From NCBI GenBank assembly GCA_007922305.1, contig ML677341.1, forward strand, positions 70,326,911 to 70,390,910: a stretch of 64,000 bases of DNA, in the 5' to 3' direction. The translations under genes and the position numbers were made by a program. The stretch's first letter is position 1, and each line of letters starts with the position of its first letter. This DNA is from Dermatemys mawii (lineage: Eukaryota > Chordata > Testudines > Dermatemydidae). The notes under the pieces were generated by a model, which worked only from the letters and a program-made list of their open reading frames with translations, did not search any database and was not told the origin of the DNA. Positions 11,237 to 22,223 of the stretch are shown here, in pieces.

Positions 11237-11823
11237 GTACATTTAAACTATCCAAATAGAAAATGTTTATTCTTTCTCAGTATTTTGTGAATATCTTTAA
11301 TAAACTTGGTTAAATAAAAAAAGTTCCAAGTGACGGATCAAATTCAGTCCCTTCACTTCAATGAATCCACTTATATTATGACTGAATTTGATCTTTAGAA
11401 CTTATTTACACTTGTATGCAATTGCACTTGATATATTCAGCAGTCACAGAAATTATGTCCTAGCACTTGGAACAGCACTTATGAACCCTCTTTTGTATAT
11501 AGCTTCTCAAAACAAATTACCTTAGGCTGAAAGGATGAACTACCCCAGAAATTATAAATCTATACAAGAGATACCTGCTCAGGTTGTATGGGCCTTCATC
11601 CTGAGAGGTGTTGAGCACCTGTAACTCCCATGCTGAGCACCTGTAACTCCCAACTTACCATTCAGGGTAAGGCCCACAGAGAGGATGTTTGTCTTCAGGA
11701 CAGCCAGTGTAGCAGCTCTCATGAGCACTACCCATTTTTATTTTCATGTTTTAATAAAACAGAATAAATTGTGAATAGACCCTTCAAATAATGAATTAAT
11801 CAGGTTATTGGTATCCTTCAAAG
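11237..11823 (+). other. ANO4: ANO4 intron with short local duplication
   Basis: Donor GTACAT. The acceptor 'TCCTTCAAAG' has a weak pyrimidine tract. At about 11612-11655 a 22-24-bp unit containing 'GAGCACCTGTAACTCCCA' is repeated in tandem. Otherwise nothing was seen. Confidence 0.8.
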
Positions 11824-11884
11824 GTAACTCACCTTTTTGACAATGGAGCTACTGTCTTTTTTGCTGTTTTCATGGCAGTGTGGG
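11824..11884 (+). CDS. ANO4: ANO4 exon: start of TM2
   Basis: This 61-nt exon encodes [20 protein letters not shown] plus one base (G) that joins CA at 16115 to give Ala. It is the first half of TM2; the L-F-D-N-G-x-T-V-F-F motif is highly conserved in TMEM16 proteins. The donor GTAAGT is strong, while the acceptor tract (TTGGTATCCTTCAAAG) is poor in pyrimidines, so exonic enhancers may be needed. Phase fits both neighbours. Confidence 0.95.
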
Positions 11885-12266
11885 GTAAGTCTTTCTTTGG
11901 ATTTGTGTAATGTTTAGTACATTTTCCTTAAAATGTGTGGTGTGAGATAGGACACTTTAAACTCCAACATGCCTAGTTTCAGATGCTGAAATGCAGAGTA
12001 TTGGCTTGACACTTCCCAGTCAAGTCTTTTCTGGTTCAATGAAAATGTGGAGGGAAAGGGTAAGAATTTATATTTTTAATGTTCAGTTTCTGGACATTTT
12101 AATTTTAAAAATGGATCAAATAGACAGTATCCAGGTGGACATTTATATCCTGGTTGAAAAACTAGAGTTTTAAAATGTGTTGATATTGAGCTAAGCTCTG
12201 GAGTCTTTATTCAGTCATTCCTCAACCCTTGTCATTTCTGGGGAACGGCATCATGTTATATCCAAG

Positions 12267-12403
12267 CATAACTGCTGGAATTAGGAGTGTGGAGAGTGAT
12301 GCAGAACCTCTTGACTTGAAGTGGTTTCCATTATATAGAGAGTTTACAGTTTCATTCAATGACTCTCAGCACCCCCGCTATAGAAATTGTTCCAGCAACC
12401 CTG
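12267..12403. mobile_element. hAT MITE, family 'GTGCTGGAAC', copy 1
   Basis: The 137-bp element is flanked by a perfect 8-bp duplication, TATCCAAG, at 12259-12266 and 12404-12411. The ends CATAACTGCTGGAA and, reverse complemented, CAGGGTTGCTGGAA form the terminal inverted repeats. The interior (TTCAATGACTCTCAGCACCC) is shared with copy 3 at 50096-50231. Length and duplication size point to hAT. Confidence 0.9.
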
Positions 12404-12727
12404 TATCCAAGAAAAATTCTCAGAGATATGGGATGTTTTCCTGAAGTATATAAATGATCCCATTAAAGGCATGGGCCACCCCTTGCTAGGCATGTAGATA
12501 GGTGGCTAGTTCCTCCCGTTGCTTGTACTGCCATGGATATGCTTTATTTTTAGTACATTAGATCTATCAGAGCTAGAGTGGGTATGTCTCCTCAGGGTGG
12601 GAATTACATCCCTTGCTTGAAGAATAGACATACCCTCAGAGACACAGAAGTTTTCTGGGGAGGATATTCTCACCCAGGCTTACCAAATCTCAGAAATGGA
12701 CAAGTTCTTTTTCCTACCAAGAAGCTG

Positions 12728-12815
12728 GGCTTGATTTTCAGAGGTGCAGAACACCTGCAGTTCCCATTGACTTCACTTGGAGGAATGAGTGCTTAGCACT
12801 TGTGAAATCCAAGCC
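12728..12815. repeat. Short palindromic old repeat ('gattttcagaggtgc' type)
   Basis: The segment begins GGGCTTGATTTTCAGAGGTG and ends with the degenerate reverse complement AGCACTTGTGAAATCCAAGCCC. Related palindromic pieces occur at 45043-45134 and elsewhere. This is a short, probably ancient, dispersed repeat without coding capacity. Confidence 0.6.
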
Positions 12816-13201
12816 CTACATTTTCAAGTTTTCTTTTTTAAATGAAAATACCTAAATGTCATCCCTTATGCCAAAAGATGTATTGTGCTTAGTGGAAACA
12901 TTAGTACAGCCTCTAGGGAAGAATGTTATTAATTTTCTTTCGCCTAGACTAGTTCTTGCTAAAGATTCAATAGCTGTTGGCTAAGGATCAAGTTATGAGA
13001 AACCTCCATCCTCTACTTCATACACACACACACATCACACTTTGTACAGACTTGTCATAAAAATTGATGTTTGCCCATAAATTAAGCAACAAATAAGTTC
13101 TTGTAAAGTCAGGTAACATTATGGAAGTTTCTTATTTAAATAAAATTTGACATGGAGGGAGAGAATATTACAATTATTTTGTTGTCCAGCTTTGTCCAAG
13201 C

Positions 13202-13326
13202 TAGGATGACCAGACAGAAAGTATGAAAAATCAGGACGGGAGTAGGGGAGTAACAGGAGCCTGTATAAGAATAAGACCCCAAAATCAGGACTTTCTCTAT
13301 AAAACCAGGACATCTGGTCACCTTAT
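13202..13326. mobile_element. Tc1/mariner-like MITE ('TGACCAGAC' family), copy 1
   Basis: The 125-bp element runs from TAGGATGACCAGACAG to ACATCTGGTCACCTTA, so the ends are inverted copies of roughly TAGGGTGACCAGA with TA at the border. The interior (AATCAGGAC..., 'TATAAGAATAAGACCCC') is shared in opposite orientation with 34720-34840. Non-autonomous, no coding. Confidence 0.8.
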
Positions 13327-14129
13327 TTTAAGCTCAACACCAAGGTTGTGTCATTCTTCAACCAGTGCTATTATCTAGAAGCAGTCATTATGAATCCTTC
13401 ACCAGACAATCAACTGGGTGACTTTAATTTATATGCCTACCTCTTCCTTTCTCCACAGTTTTTTCAGGAGGCTAAGAAACACTAGAAAAGTTCTAATTAT
13501 AGTTCCTTCTTGGCTACATGGAGGCATGTTTTCTCTGACAAAGTAATTAACACTGGAACAGTTGCTGAAATGAAAAGTTTTAAAAAACAGAAACTAGTGG
13601 AAGTATTTAGTATTTTTATTAGCAATAAAAAATGCCAATATACTCCTCAGAACATACAACATTCTCTTTCTTCTGCTCTCAAAGTAGGGGCAGAAGAAGG
13701 AGAATCTGAGGAAGTTCTTTAACATAAATCCAGGGGTATGTAGTGTATTCAAGATGGTTAGAGGGAATGAGAGTATTCATCCACGCTCTGAAATAAAGGA
13801 GGGTAAGTAAAGAGAGATGAACAATAGCTCAATAACCACTAGAGGAAGCCAGGCTTAGAACTATAAAAGGTTGCAAGTTACACTGACAGTGCTCAAGGAA
13901 GTCCTGTCGAAAGAATGTTTTGTAGAAGGTTGCTGTTAGGTTGAATCTCAGGACAAATTGAAAGGAGAGCAAATAATAGTGTAACAGAACTATACTAAAG
14001 TATGTCTGTAAGTTCTGAACTTCAGAGCTTTCCAAGAGTTTTGTTTTGAGCATATGAGATAAATGTAGATGTTGAAATATCCTAATAGAAGTATGGCAAG
14101 TATGCTGGAATAATGTTATATGCAGTGTT

Positions 14130-14338
14130 GTCATAGCTGTGTTGGTTCCACGATATTAGACAAGGTGGGTGAGGCAATATCTTTTATTGGACCAACTTCT
14201 GTTGGTGATAGAGACAAGCTGTTGAGCTTACACAGAGCTCTTCTGCAGGCCTGTGGAAGCTCTGTGTAACCTTGAAAGCTTGTTTCACCAACATAATTTA
14301 GTCCAATAAAAAATATTACCTCACGCACCCTGTCTCTC
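14130..14338. repeat. Interspersed element with long inverted arms
   Basis: About 60 bases at 14158-14220 (AGACAAGGTGGGTGAGGC ... GAGACAAGCT) are repeated in reverse complement at 14277-14338, and the centre around 14225-14275 is itself an imperfect palindrome (TTACACAGAGCTC / AGCTCTGTGTAA). The left border carries a 'GCTGTGTTGG' segment like that next to Penelope-like tails. Family assignment to Penelope-like elements is inference; the fold-back structure is seen directly. Confidence 0.6.
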
Positions 14339-16114
14339 TAGAATGATGTTATACTGTCTGGTTCAGAAATGAATGCTGAATACATGACAGAGGATATTAG
14401 AGATGATCTGACTAGAAAGGAAGCAAGGGGATTTCAAAATTTGATACTTTAGAAGCTCTCGGTATTACAGAAATGCAGTGAGATGACATATCAACAGCAT
14501 ATAATAATCAGTGGTGGAAAGAAGGGCACTGACCTCAGTAGAAAAAGAAGAGTGTAATACAATAAAAGGAAATAGAATATTGGAGATCATAGTGGTGAAT
14601 ACGGAATAAATGAAAAATAGTACCAAAAAAAACTTCAGAGCCGGGCAGAGATACTAACTGTGGATTTTTTCCCCCCCACTGTGTACTATAAAAATAAAGG
14701 GGAAAACAGTTTGATCATCTTGGATTAGTCTCAGAAGTTAAGAAAATTGGACGAAAAATCTCATATGATTCCTAATACAGCATGCCTTTTTGAGAAGGAA
14801 ATGTGATGACGGTAGTCATTCTCATTCTACTTTGCCATTGAGCCTGCAAGTGTAGAGAAGTTGAGACACGGAGAGGGGAAGAGAATCCAAGCTGATGTGG
14901 TAGTAACTAAAAGTCACTACTCTCTAAGGGCTGATTTCTAACCTATGTGAAATGAGTTGATGCTCTGAATCCCAGTACTCGGAAACAAAACTATCACCTG
15001 TGCACATCACAACAAACACCATAATAATTGGCGTTCTTGTTGGCAGTAGGCAGGCTAAGGACTGAATCGGCATGGAGAATGAACTGCATTCTTGTGCACT
15101 AAGGTGATCAGAGACTAGGATAGGACTTGAGACACATTGTCAGGCTGTGGTTGGGGAGGCTGGCACAGGCACTGCTGGGAGCATCCCTGCCTTGGTCTGT
15201 GAATAAACAAAGGTTTTCCATTTCCAGGGCTATCAATCTGGCACCTCTCATGACCATAAGGGCCAGATTCAAAGCTTACTGAAGTCAGTGAGCAACTTCC
15301 ATGGATTTCAGTGGGCTTACGTGTAAACAAATAAATATGTTCATAAACAGTGGCAGTTTGATAATCCAAGACATGGATTATGATCAATTGACTAAATACT
15401 TCGTGATCTTTCTAAATACTTCCTGCTCTTTCCTGCCAAAATAAAACACAGTGTCAAGCATAACCACTTTTCTGAATACTGTAGTGCAGTGAATGCTATA
15501 CTTAACGTTATACTCCACTGAGTTATGTAATTTTGCTTCATATGAAAAAATTAACTGAGTTATCAATGCTAGAAACATCTGTTCCTATATTTTAAAGGCA
15601 ATGGATTAGAAAGGCAAGACACCTGTTCCAGTCTCCTCATCAGCTCTGTACTGAATTGCATGTGCACTGGAATCTGATTAGAAACTTCTTTGCTTCCTCT
15701 GGATACTGATTCTTGTGTATTTTAAATAGTCTTCTGATAAATCAAGCTACCTTTTTCACCTACATTGTTCCCAAGAAACCTTTGTCTTTGTCATTGGGCT
15801 ATCTAAATTTAGATAAGATGACTCACAGGAACTATTTCATTCTTTTCAATCTGTAGCTCATTTGATTGCAAATTAAACATGTTCAATTAGCGCTAAATGA
15901 AATCACCGAAACTTCAGCCATGTCTGACATAAGCCAAAGTAGAAAGCAATACCTTGTGAATGTTTTGATCATCAAAGATTTGCCATTCAAAGAAGTCCAT
16001 TTATGCAAACAAATTAAAATAATGTAACAGCTTAATTCAACAATAATGCTAGTAGTTAGCATATTTTCTTCATTTGAAAATGATCTTGCAATTTCCTTTT
16101 TCTATTTGTTCCAG

Positions 16115-16197
16115 CAACTGTTTTTCTGGAGTTTTGGAAAAGAAGACGAGCAGTAATTGCTTATGACTGGGACTTGATAGACTGGGAAGAAGAAGAG
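16115..16197 (+). CDS. ANO4: ANO4 exon: TM2 end and start of cytoplasmic TM2-TM3 loop
   Basis: Acceptor TTGTTCCAG, donor GTTTGT. It completes a split Ala codon and encodes [27 protein letters not shown]. The F-W-K-R-R/R pattern closes TM2 at the inner membrane face, and the acidic run starts the intracellular loop. The donor lacks the usual +3 purine/+4 A, so it is weak, and a CR1 retrotransposon begins about 65 bases downstream. Confidence 0.95.
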
Positions 16198-16273
16198 GTT
16201 TGTAGATAATTTACTTCTTTAATTAATAATTTACTTTTGTGTGTGTTTGGGGGTACTTGCTGTGTGCTGAGCT

Positions 16274-16322
16274 TGTGTTTGGTTGTCTGTCTGTCTGTTT
16301 GTTTGTTTGTGTGTTTGTTTGA
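16274..16322 (+). repeat. GT-rich simple repeat (TGTC)n/(TTTG)n
   Basis: Runs of TGTC and TTTG/TTGT tetranucleotides at the 5' edge of the CR1 copy, just downstream of the ANO4 donor at 16198. Confidence 0.8.
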
Positions 16323-16652
16323 AGGACCGTGTGCTGTGGCTGGCAGTTGGAAGCTGTGACATCTAGAAGCCTCTGGTCATTGGCCAATCCTTAAGCCTCT
16401 GATCAGTGGCTGAGCCCTAATCAGGGGGCGGGGCTAATCAGGAAGTCCAGGGCTATATAAAGCAGTAAGCAAGAGACCAGGGAGCTTGCAAACAGGGGCT
16501 GCTAACAGGGAGTTTTGAGAGGGAGTTCAGAAGGGGAGTGTGAAGGGGGTGAGGTATAATTGTCAGTCTGTAAATCCTTTAACTTGAGCTATAATCCTAA
16601 CTTCTTGATTTAAACTAAACCTTGTTGTTAGCCTCGGTAGCTCTAAAACATA

Positions 16653-17575
16653 ATGCAGGCAGAAGCCCAGCAGCAGAGTGGGGGCTATCCAGTTTATTGC
16701 ACTCAATGTAGCATGTATGATTACCTGCCCTGTGGGCGGGTGGTATATGTATGCATTCGGTGCGAGGAGCTCCTGGCCCTCAGAGACCGTGTACGGGCTT
16801 TGGAGGCCAGGGTGGCGGAACTGGAGGAGCTAAGGGAGGTAGAGAAGTATGTTGATGAGGCTTTCAGGGACACTGTAGACTTGTCCCACCTCCACTTAGA
16901 CAGCACCTGTGCTGTTGAGGAGGATGAAAGGCTCAGGGAAGGAGAGCAGTCAATGGGAGCAGAGAGAAACCTTCCCATAGTTGGGACCCTCCTTCCAGGT
17001 GCTGTTGGGGTATCCTTTTGCACTGAGGTAACCTCTCCGGGGGAGGGAACTCCAGTCATTAGGAAAAGTCAGTTGTTAGTAATGGGAGATTCGATCATTA
17101 GAAACATAGATAGCTGGGTTTGTGATGACCGGGAGAACTGTATGGTGACTTACTTGCCTGGTGCGAAAGTTGCAGATCTCTCGAGGCATCTAGATAGACT
17201 TATGAGTAGTGCTGGGGAGGAGCCAGAGGTCATGGTACATGTAGGTACGAATGACATAAGGAAGGGCAGCAGAGATGTCCTGGAGGCCAAATTTAGGCTG
17301 CTAGGAAAGAATTGAAATCCAGGACCTCTATGGTGGCATTCTCAGAAATGCTTCCAGTTCCACGCGCAGGGCCAGCTAGGCAGGAAGAGCTTCAAAGTCT
17401 CAATGTGTGGATGAGACGATGGTGTAGAGAGGAGGGGTTTAGATTTATTAGAAACTGGGGAAACTTTTGAGATAGGGGAAGCCTATACACGAAGGATGGG
17501 CTCCACCTAAACCAAAGTGGAACCAGACTGCTGGCACTTAACATTAAAAAGGTTGCAGAGCAGTTTTTAAACTAA
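16653..17575 (+). pseudogene. CR1 ORF1 (broken), zinc-knuckle/coiled-coil plus SGNH esterase
   Basis: The start ATG at 16653 opens 220 codons. The N-terminus has a Cys pattern (C-T-Q-C ... C-I-R-C) like a small zinc finger. A leucine-rich coiled coil (A-L-R-D-R-V-R-A-L-E-A-R-V-A-E-L) follows, then an esterase-type block with G-D-S-I-I-R (nucleophile Ser) and V-H-V-G-T-N-D. A stop at 17313-17315, after a frameshift, separates this from the remaining esterase part, which is recognisable by K-D-G-L-H-L-N (catalytic Asp/His block, about 17498-17518). A second in-frame stop (TGA near 17469) lies before that block. The natural end is TAA at 17573-17575. ORF1 proteins of this kind act as RNA-binding chaperones of the LINE particle. 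Confidence 0.8.
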
Positions 17576-17684
17576 GAGATGGGGGAAGCCGATTGCTGCA
17601 GAGAAGCACGGGGATCGGATAGAGACTTCTCTTACAGGAGGGTCTACTGATAGAGATTCTCTAGGTTTTAGTCAGAAGGAGAGG

Positions 17685-20560
17685 ATGGTAAAGAATAAAG
17701 GAGAGGCCAGATCAGATGACAAACTTTCACATAAAGAATGTGACACATCAGAAAAGGGCAGACAAATAAACAGTGACCAGTTTTTAAAGTGCTTGTACAC
17801 TAATACTAGAAGTCTAAATAATAAGATGGGTGAACTAGAGTGCCTCGTGTTAAAGGAGAATATTGACATAATAGGCGTCACAGAAACATGGTGGAGTGAA
17901 GACAATCAATGGGACACAATCATTCCAGGGTATAAAGTATATCGGAAGGACAGAACAGGTCGTGGGGGTGGGGGAGTGGCACTATATGTGAAAGAAAATG
18001 TAGAATCAAATGAATTAAAAATCTTAAATGAATCCACATGCTCCATAGAATCTCTATGGATAGTAATTCCATGCTCTAATAAGAATATAACAATAGGGAT
18101 CTATTATCGACCACCTGATCAGGACAGTGATAGTGATGATGAAATGCTAAGGGAGATTAGAGAGGCTGTCAAAATAAATAACTCAATAATAATGGGGGAT
18201 TTCAATTATCCCCATATTGATTGGGTACATGTCACCTCAGGACGAAATGCAGAGACCAAATTCCTCGATACTTTAAATGACTGCTTCTTAGAGCAGCTGG
18301 TGCAGGAACCCACAAGGGGAGAGGCAACTCTTGATTTAGTCCTAAGTGGAGCGCAAGAGCTGGTCCAAGAGGTAACTATAACAGGACCGCTTGGGAATAG
18401 TGATCATAATACAATAACATTTAACATTCCTGTGCTGGGAACAAAACCGCAGTAGCCCAACACTGTGGCATTTAATTTCAGGAAAGGGAACTATGCAAAA
18501 ATGAGGGGGTTAGTTAAACAGAAATTAATAGGTAAAGTGACTAAAGTGAAATCCCTGCAAGCTGCATGGACACTTTTCAAAGACACCATAATAGAGGCCC
18601 AACTTAAATGTATACCTCAAATTGAAAAACAAAGTCAAAGAACTAAAAAAGAGCTACCGTGGCTTAAAAACAATGTAAAAGAAGCAGTGAGAGATAAAAA
18701 GGTATCTTTTAAAAAGTGGACATCAAATCCTACTGAGGTAACTAGAGAGGAGCATAAATACTGCCAAATTAAGTGTAAAAATGTAATAAGAAAAGCCAAA
18801 ACGGAATTTGAAGAACAGCTAGCCAGAAACTCAAAAGGTAATAATAAAATGTTTTTTTAAATACATCAGAAGCAGGAAGCCTGCTAAACAACCAGTGAGG
18901 CCCCTGGATGATAGAGATACTGAAGGAGCACTTAAACATGATAAAGTCATTGCGGAGAAACTAAATGAATTCTTTGCTTTGGTCTTCACGGCTAAGGACG
19001 TTAGGGAGATTCCCAAACCTGAGCCGTCTTTTGTAGGTGACAAATCTGAGGAATTGTCATAGATTGAAGTGTCACTAGAGGAGGTTTTGGAATTAATTGA
19101 TAAACTTAACTGTAACAAGTCACCGGGACCAGATGGCATTCACCCAAGAGTTCTGAAAGAACTCAAATGTGAAATTGCGGAACTATTAACTAGGATTTGT
19201 AGCCTGTCCTTTAAATCGGCTTCTGTACCCAATGACTGGAAGATAGCTAATGTAACGCCAATATTTAAAAAGAGCTCTAGAGGTGATCCCGGCAACTACA
19301 GACCGGTAAGTCTAACATCCATACCGGGCAAATTAGTTGAAACAATAGTAAAGAATAAAATTGTCAGGCACATAGAAGAGCATAAATTGTTGGGCAAAAG
19401 TCAGCATGGTTTCTGTAAAGGGAAATCATGTCTTACTAATCTATTAGAGTTCTTTGAAGGAGTCAACAAACATGTGGACAAGGGGGATCCAGTGGACATA
19501 GTGTACTTAGATTTCCAGAAAGCCTTTGACAAGGTCCCTCACCAAAGCCTCTTACATAAATTAAGTTGCCATGGGATAAGAGGGAAGATCCTTTCATGGA
19601 TTGAGAACTGGTTAAAAGACAGGGAACAAAGGGTAGGAATAAATGGTAAATTTTCAGAATGGACGGGGTAACTAGTGGTGTTCCCCAAGGGTCAGTCCTA
19701 GGACCAATCCTATTCAACTTATTCATCAATGATTTGGAGGAAGGGGTAAACAGTGAAGTGGCAAAGTTTGCAGATGATACTAAACTGCTCAAAATAGTTA
19801 AGACCCATGCAGACTGTGAAGAACTTCAGAAAGATCTCACAAAACGGCAAATGAAATTTAATGTGGATAAATGTAAAATAATGCACTTTGGAAAAAATAA
19901 CCCCAACTATACGTACAATATGATGGGGGCTAATTTAACTGCAACTAATCAGGAAAAAGATCTTGGAGTCATCGTGGATAGTTCTCTGAAGATGTCCATG
20001 CAGTGTGCAGTGGCAGTCAAAAAAGCAAACAGAATGTTAGGAATCATTAACAAAGGGATAGAAAATAAGATGGAGAATATCTTATTGCCCTTATACAAAT
20101 CCATGGTGCGCCCACATCTTGAATACTGTGTACAAATGTGGTCTCCTCATCTCAAAAAGGGTATACTGGCATCAGAAAAGTTTCAGAGAAGGGCAACTAA
20201 AATGATTAGGGATTGGAACGGGTCCCATATGAGGAGAGATTAAAGAGGCTAGGACTTTTTAGCTTGGAAGAGAGGAGACTAAGGGGGGATATGATAGAGG
20301 TATATAAAATTATGAGTGGGGTGGAGAAAGTGAATAAGGAAAAGTTATTTACTTGTTCCCATAATAGAAGAACTAGGGGCCACCCATTGAAATTAATGGG
20401 CCACAGGTTTAAAACAAATAAAAGGAAGTTCTTCTTCACACAGCGCACAGTCAGCCTGTAGAACTCCTTGCCTGAGGAGGCTGTGAAGGCTAGGACTATA
20501 ACAGGCTATAAAAGAGAACTGGATAAATTCATGGAGGTTAAGTCCATTAATGGCTGTTAG
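17685..20560 (+). pseudogene. CR1 ORF2 (broken): APE endonuclease and reverse transcriptase
   Basis: 17685-18455 is an apurinic-type endonuclease domain (Y-T-N-T-R-S-L; I-G-V-T-E-T-W-W; M-G-D-F-N-Y-P; N-S-D-H at the end). A TAG at 18453-18455 interrupts it. At 18853-18859 a run of seven T shifts the frame. Another stop sits near 19060. 19069-19671 carries the reverse-transcriptase fingers/palm (S-P-G-P-D-G, Y-R-P-V-S-L-T, Y-L-D-F-Q-K-A-F-D), then a frameshift near 19665. 19659-20243 has G-V-P-Q-G-S and the catalytic F-A-D-D box near 19770. A further shift near 20213 leads to the C-terminal part ending at TAG 20558-20560. At least five disabling changes are seen, so it is long dead. Confidence 0.9.
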
Positions 20561-20857
20561 CCAGGCTGGATAAGGAATGGTGTCCCTAGCCTCTGTTTGT
20601 CAGAGGGGGGTGATGGATGGCAGGAGAGAGATCACTTGATCTTTACCTGTTAGGTTCACTCACTCCGGGACACCTGGCATTGGCCACTGTCGGTAGACAG
20701 GATACTTGGGTAGATGGACCTTTGGTCTGACCTAGTACGGCCTTTCTTATGTTCTTAATCTTGCATGTAAAAGATTCTGATTAAAAATCAGAAACCAATT
20801 TTTCCTTTAGGTTTATTATCAATTTCTCTTTCACATTAGAAGCTAGAAAATAAACTG

Positions 20858-20925
20858 TAGCCCATGAAAGCCTATGCTCAAATAAATTTGTTAGTCTCTA
20901 AGGTGCCACATGCACTCCTCGTTCT
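20858..20925 (-). mobile_element. Penelope-like element tail fragment
   Basis: Contains CCCATGAAAGCCTATGCTCA and TTAGTCTCTAAGGTGCCAC, the same motif pair ('aaagct..tgct', 'ttagtctttaaggtgccac') found in the Penelope-like element at 53231-54181. Only the terminal 70 bases are present. Confidence 0.65.
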
Positions 20926-21249
20926 TATCATTTATCCCTATGAAAAGATGAGCATTTTCTCCCAAGGTGCTTCATCTAGAGCTGTGAAGAAACTTGCTGC
21001 AGACCAAATTGTACTCTCATTTTTCACCCATGTAAATACAAACTAATTTCACTGAAGTTTTGGTCATTTTCTGGGGTTGTGCCAGCGTAGGTTTGAAAAG
21101 GATCTGGCCTCCATTGTGGTAGAACTGGGAACAATCACGCTAAAAGAATCTTTCTGCATGATTTAATTTTTTTAAAGCAATTACTTGTTAGTCCATAGAA
21201 ATTCAGATTAAAAAAATGCAACAGGTTGACCTTCTTGCCTCCCCTTGAT

Positions 21250-21444
21250 GGGGGAGGGATAGCTCAGTGGTTTGAGTATTGGCCTGCTAAACCCAGGATT
21301 GTGAGCTCAGTCCATGAGGGAGCCATTTAGGGATTGGGGGCAAAATTAGGGATCGGGGGTAAAAATAGGGATTGGTCCTGCTTTGAGCAGTGAGTTGGAC
21401 TAGATGCTCTCCTGAGGTCCCTTCTAACTCTCAGGTTCCATGAA
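21250..21444 (+). mobile_element. tRNA-derived SINE with CR1-like tail
   Basis: The head resembles a tRNA gene: A-box-like TAGCTCAGTGG at 21260-21270 and B-box-like GTGAGCTCAGTCC at 21301-21313. The 3' part (TTGGTCCTGCTTTGAGCAG, GTTGGACTAGATG, CTCCTGAGGTCCCTTC) is nearly the same as the 3' ends of the CR1 copies at 24677 and 61400, so the SINE would borrow the CR1 reverse transcriptase. This layout fits turtle tRNA/CR1 SINEs. It is not a working tRNA gene: the B box is altered and no cloverleaf closes. Confidence 0.8.
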
Positions 21445-22223
21445 CTATACATCAAGATGAACTTCCTAGGGTGTTGTTTTGGATAGCTGCTAAGAATACT
21501 GATGGGGAACCTCAAAAGATTTTCACAGCTCCCAAAAGTCTGGCTACTCATTGTTTTCACATCATGGTAGGTGTAGCACAGTGCCATACAGATGCTGAAA
21601 TGGATAACAATAGTATTGCCCAAAAGGCTTGCAGTGAAGCGGCTAAATTCACCCCAAAGCCCAGTGGCAGAAAATCCACTACGAGAAAAGGCTGAGGGGG
21701 TGAAAAATAGCCACAACCTCCCTTCTGCTGTGGTTGCCAGCAGGGACCAGTGCTGTCACACAGGCATGGAGAGCTCTGGTGGCAATGGAACTACGGGGGT
21801 TCACTATACAGGGAAAGGACAGGGTGCTCGGAACCTGCAAGGTGGATTTGGAATCCCTGCATGGCTTGGAGCATTGCTGCTCTTTGTTTCCCTTTCTCCC
21901 AGGCGTGTAGGATTCTTTTGTGGGCAGAGTTAGAGAATGGCACGGGGGAGCTATGTTCCTTTCCTCCACGAGGGGTTCACTGCCATTGTGGGAGGGCTAC
22001 AATAGTCATTAGGCTGCAGTAATGGTCACACTGGCTTGACTTCTATGCTGCTGCCTGTGGGAAAGAATTCCTTCCCCAGGGTCGCTGTAGATTTTCCCAG
22101 CACAGAACCACACTTCTCAGCCTAGGGACAGAATTTGTCTCTTTGGGAAGAGGCCACTTAATGTTACATTTGCTTAATTGCTGACAAGATGGATTTTCTT
22201 TAACACTAGTGGTGAAGGAAGTA

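Larger units (their letters stand above)
11885..16114 (+). other. ANO4: ANO4 intron
   Basis: Donor GTAAGT, acceptor TTGTTCCAG. It contains an hAT MITE (12267-12403), a palindromic old repeat near 12728-12815, a Tc1/mariner-like MITE (13202-13326) and a double inverted repeat (14130-14338). The rest, including 13330-14125 and 14340-16114, shows no gene-like feature. Confidence 0.85.
16262..20757 (+). mobile_element. Nearly full-length CR1-clade LINE
   Basis: About 4.5 kb in the same direction as ANO4. Order: GT-rich simple sequence and a 5' UTR (16262-16652), ORF1 with an SGNH esterase-like domain, ORF2 with an APE endonuclease and reverse transcriptase, and a short 3' UTR ending GGTCTGACCTAG...CTTATGTTCTTA, the tail type of one turtle CR1 group. 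Both ORFs carry stops and frameshifts, so the copy cannot move itself. No clear target duplication was seen, as is usual for CR1. The 5' border is approximate. Confidence 0.9.

Noticed and set aside
16653..20560. CR1 ORF1 and ORF2 as host or viral genes
   Set aside because: Domain order and tail are those of a CR1 LINE; frameshifts and stops show it is an inactive element.
21250..21320. Possible tRNA gene (A-box and B-box-like motifs)
   Set aside because: The head continues into a CR1-like tail and the B box is altered, so it is a SINE and not a tRNA gene.
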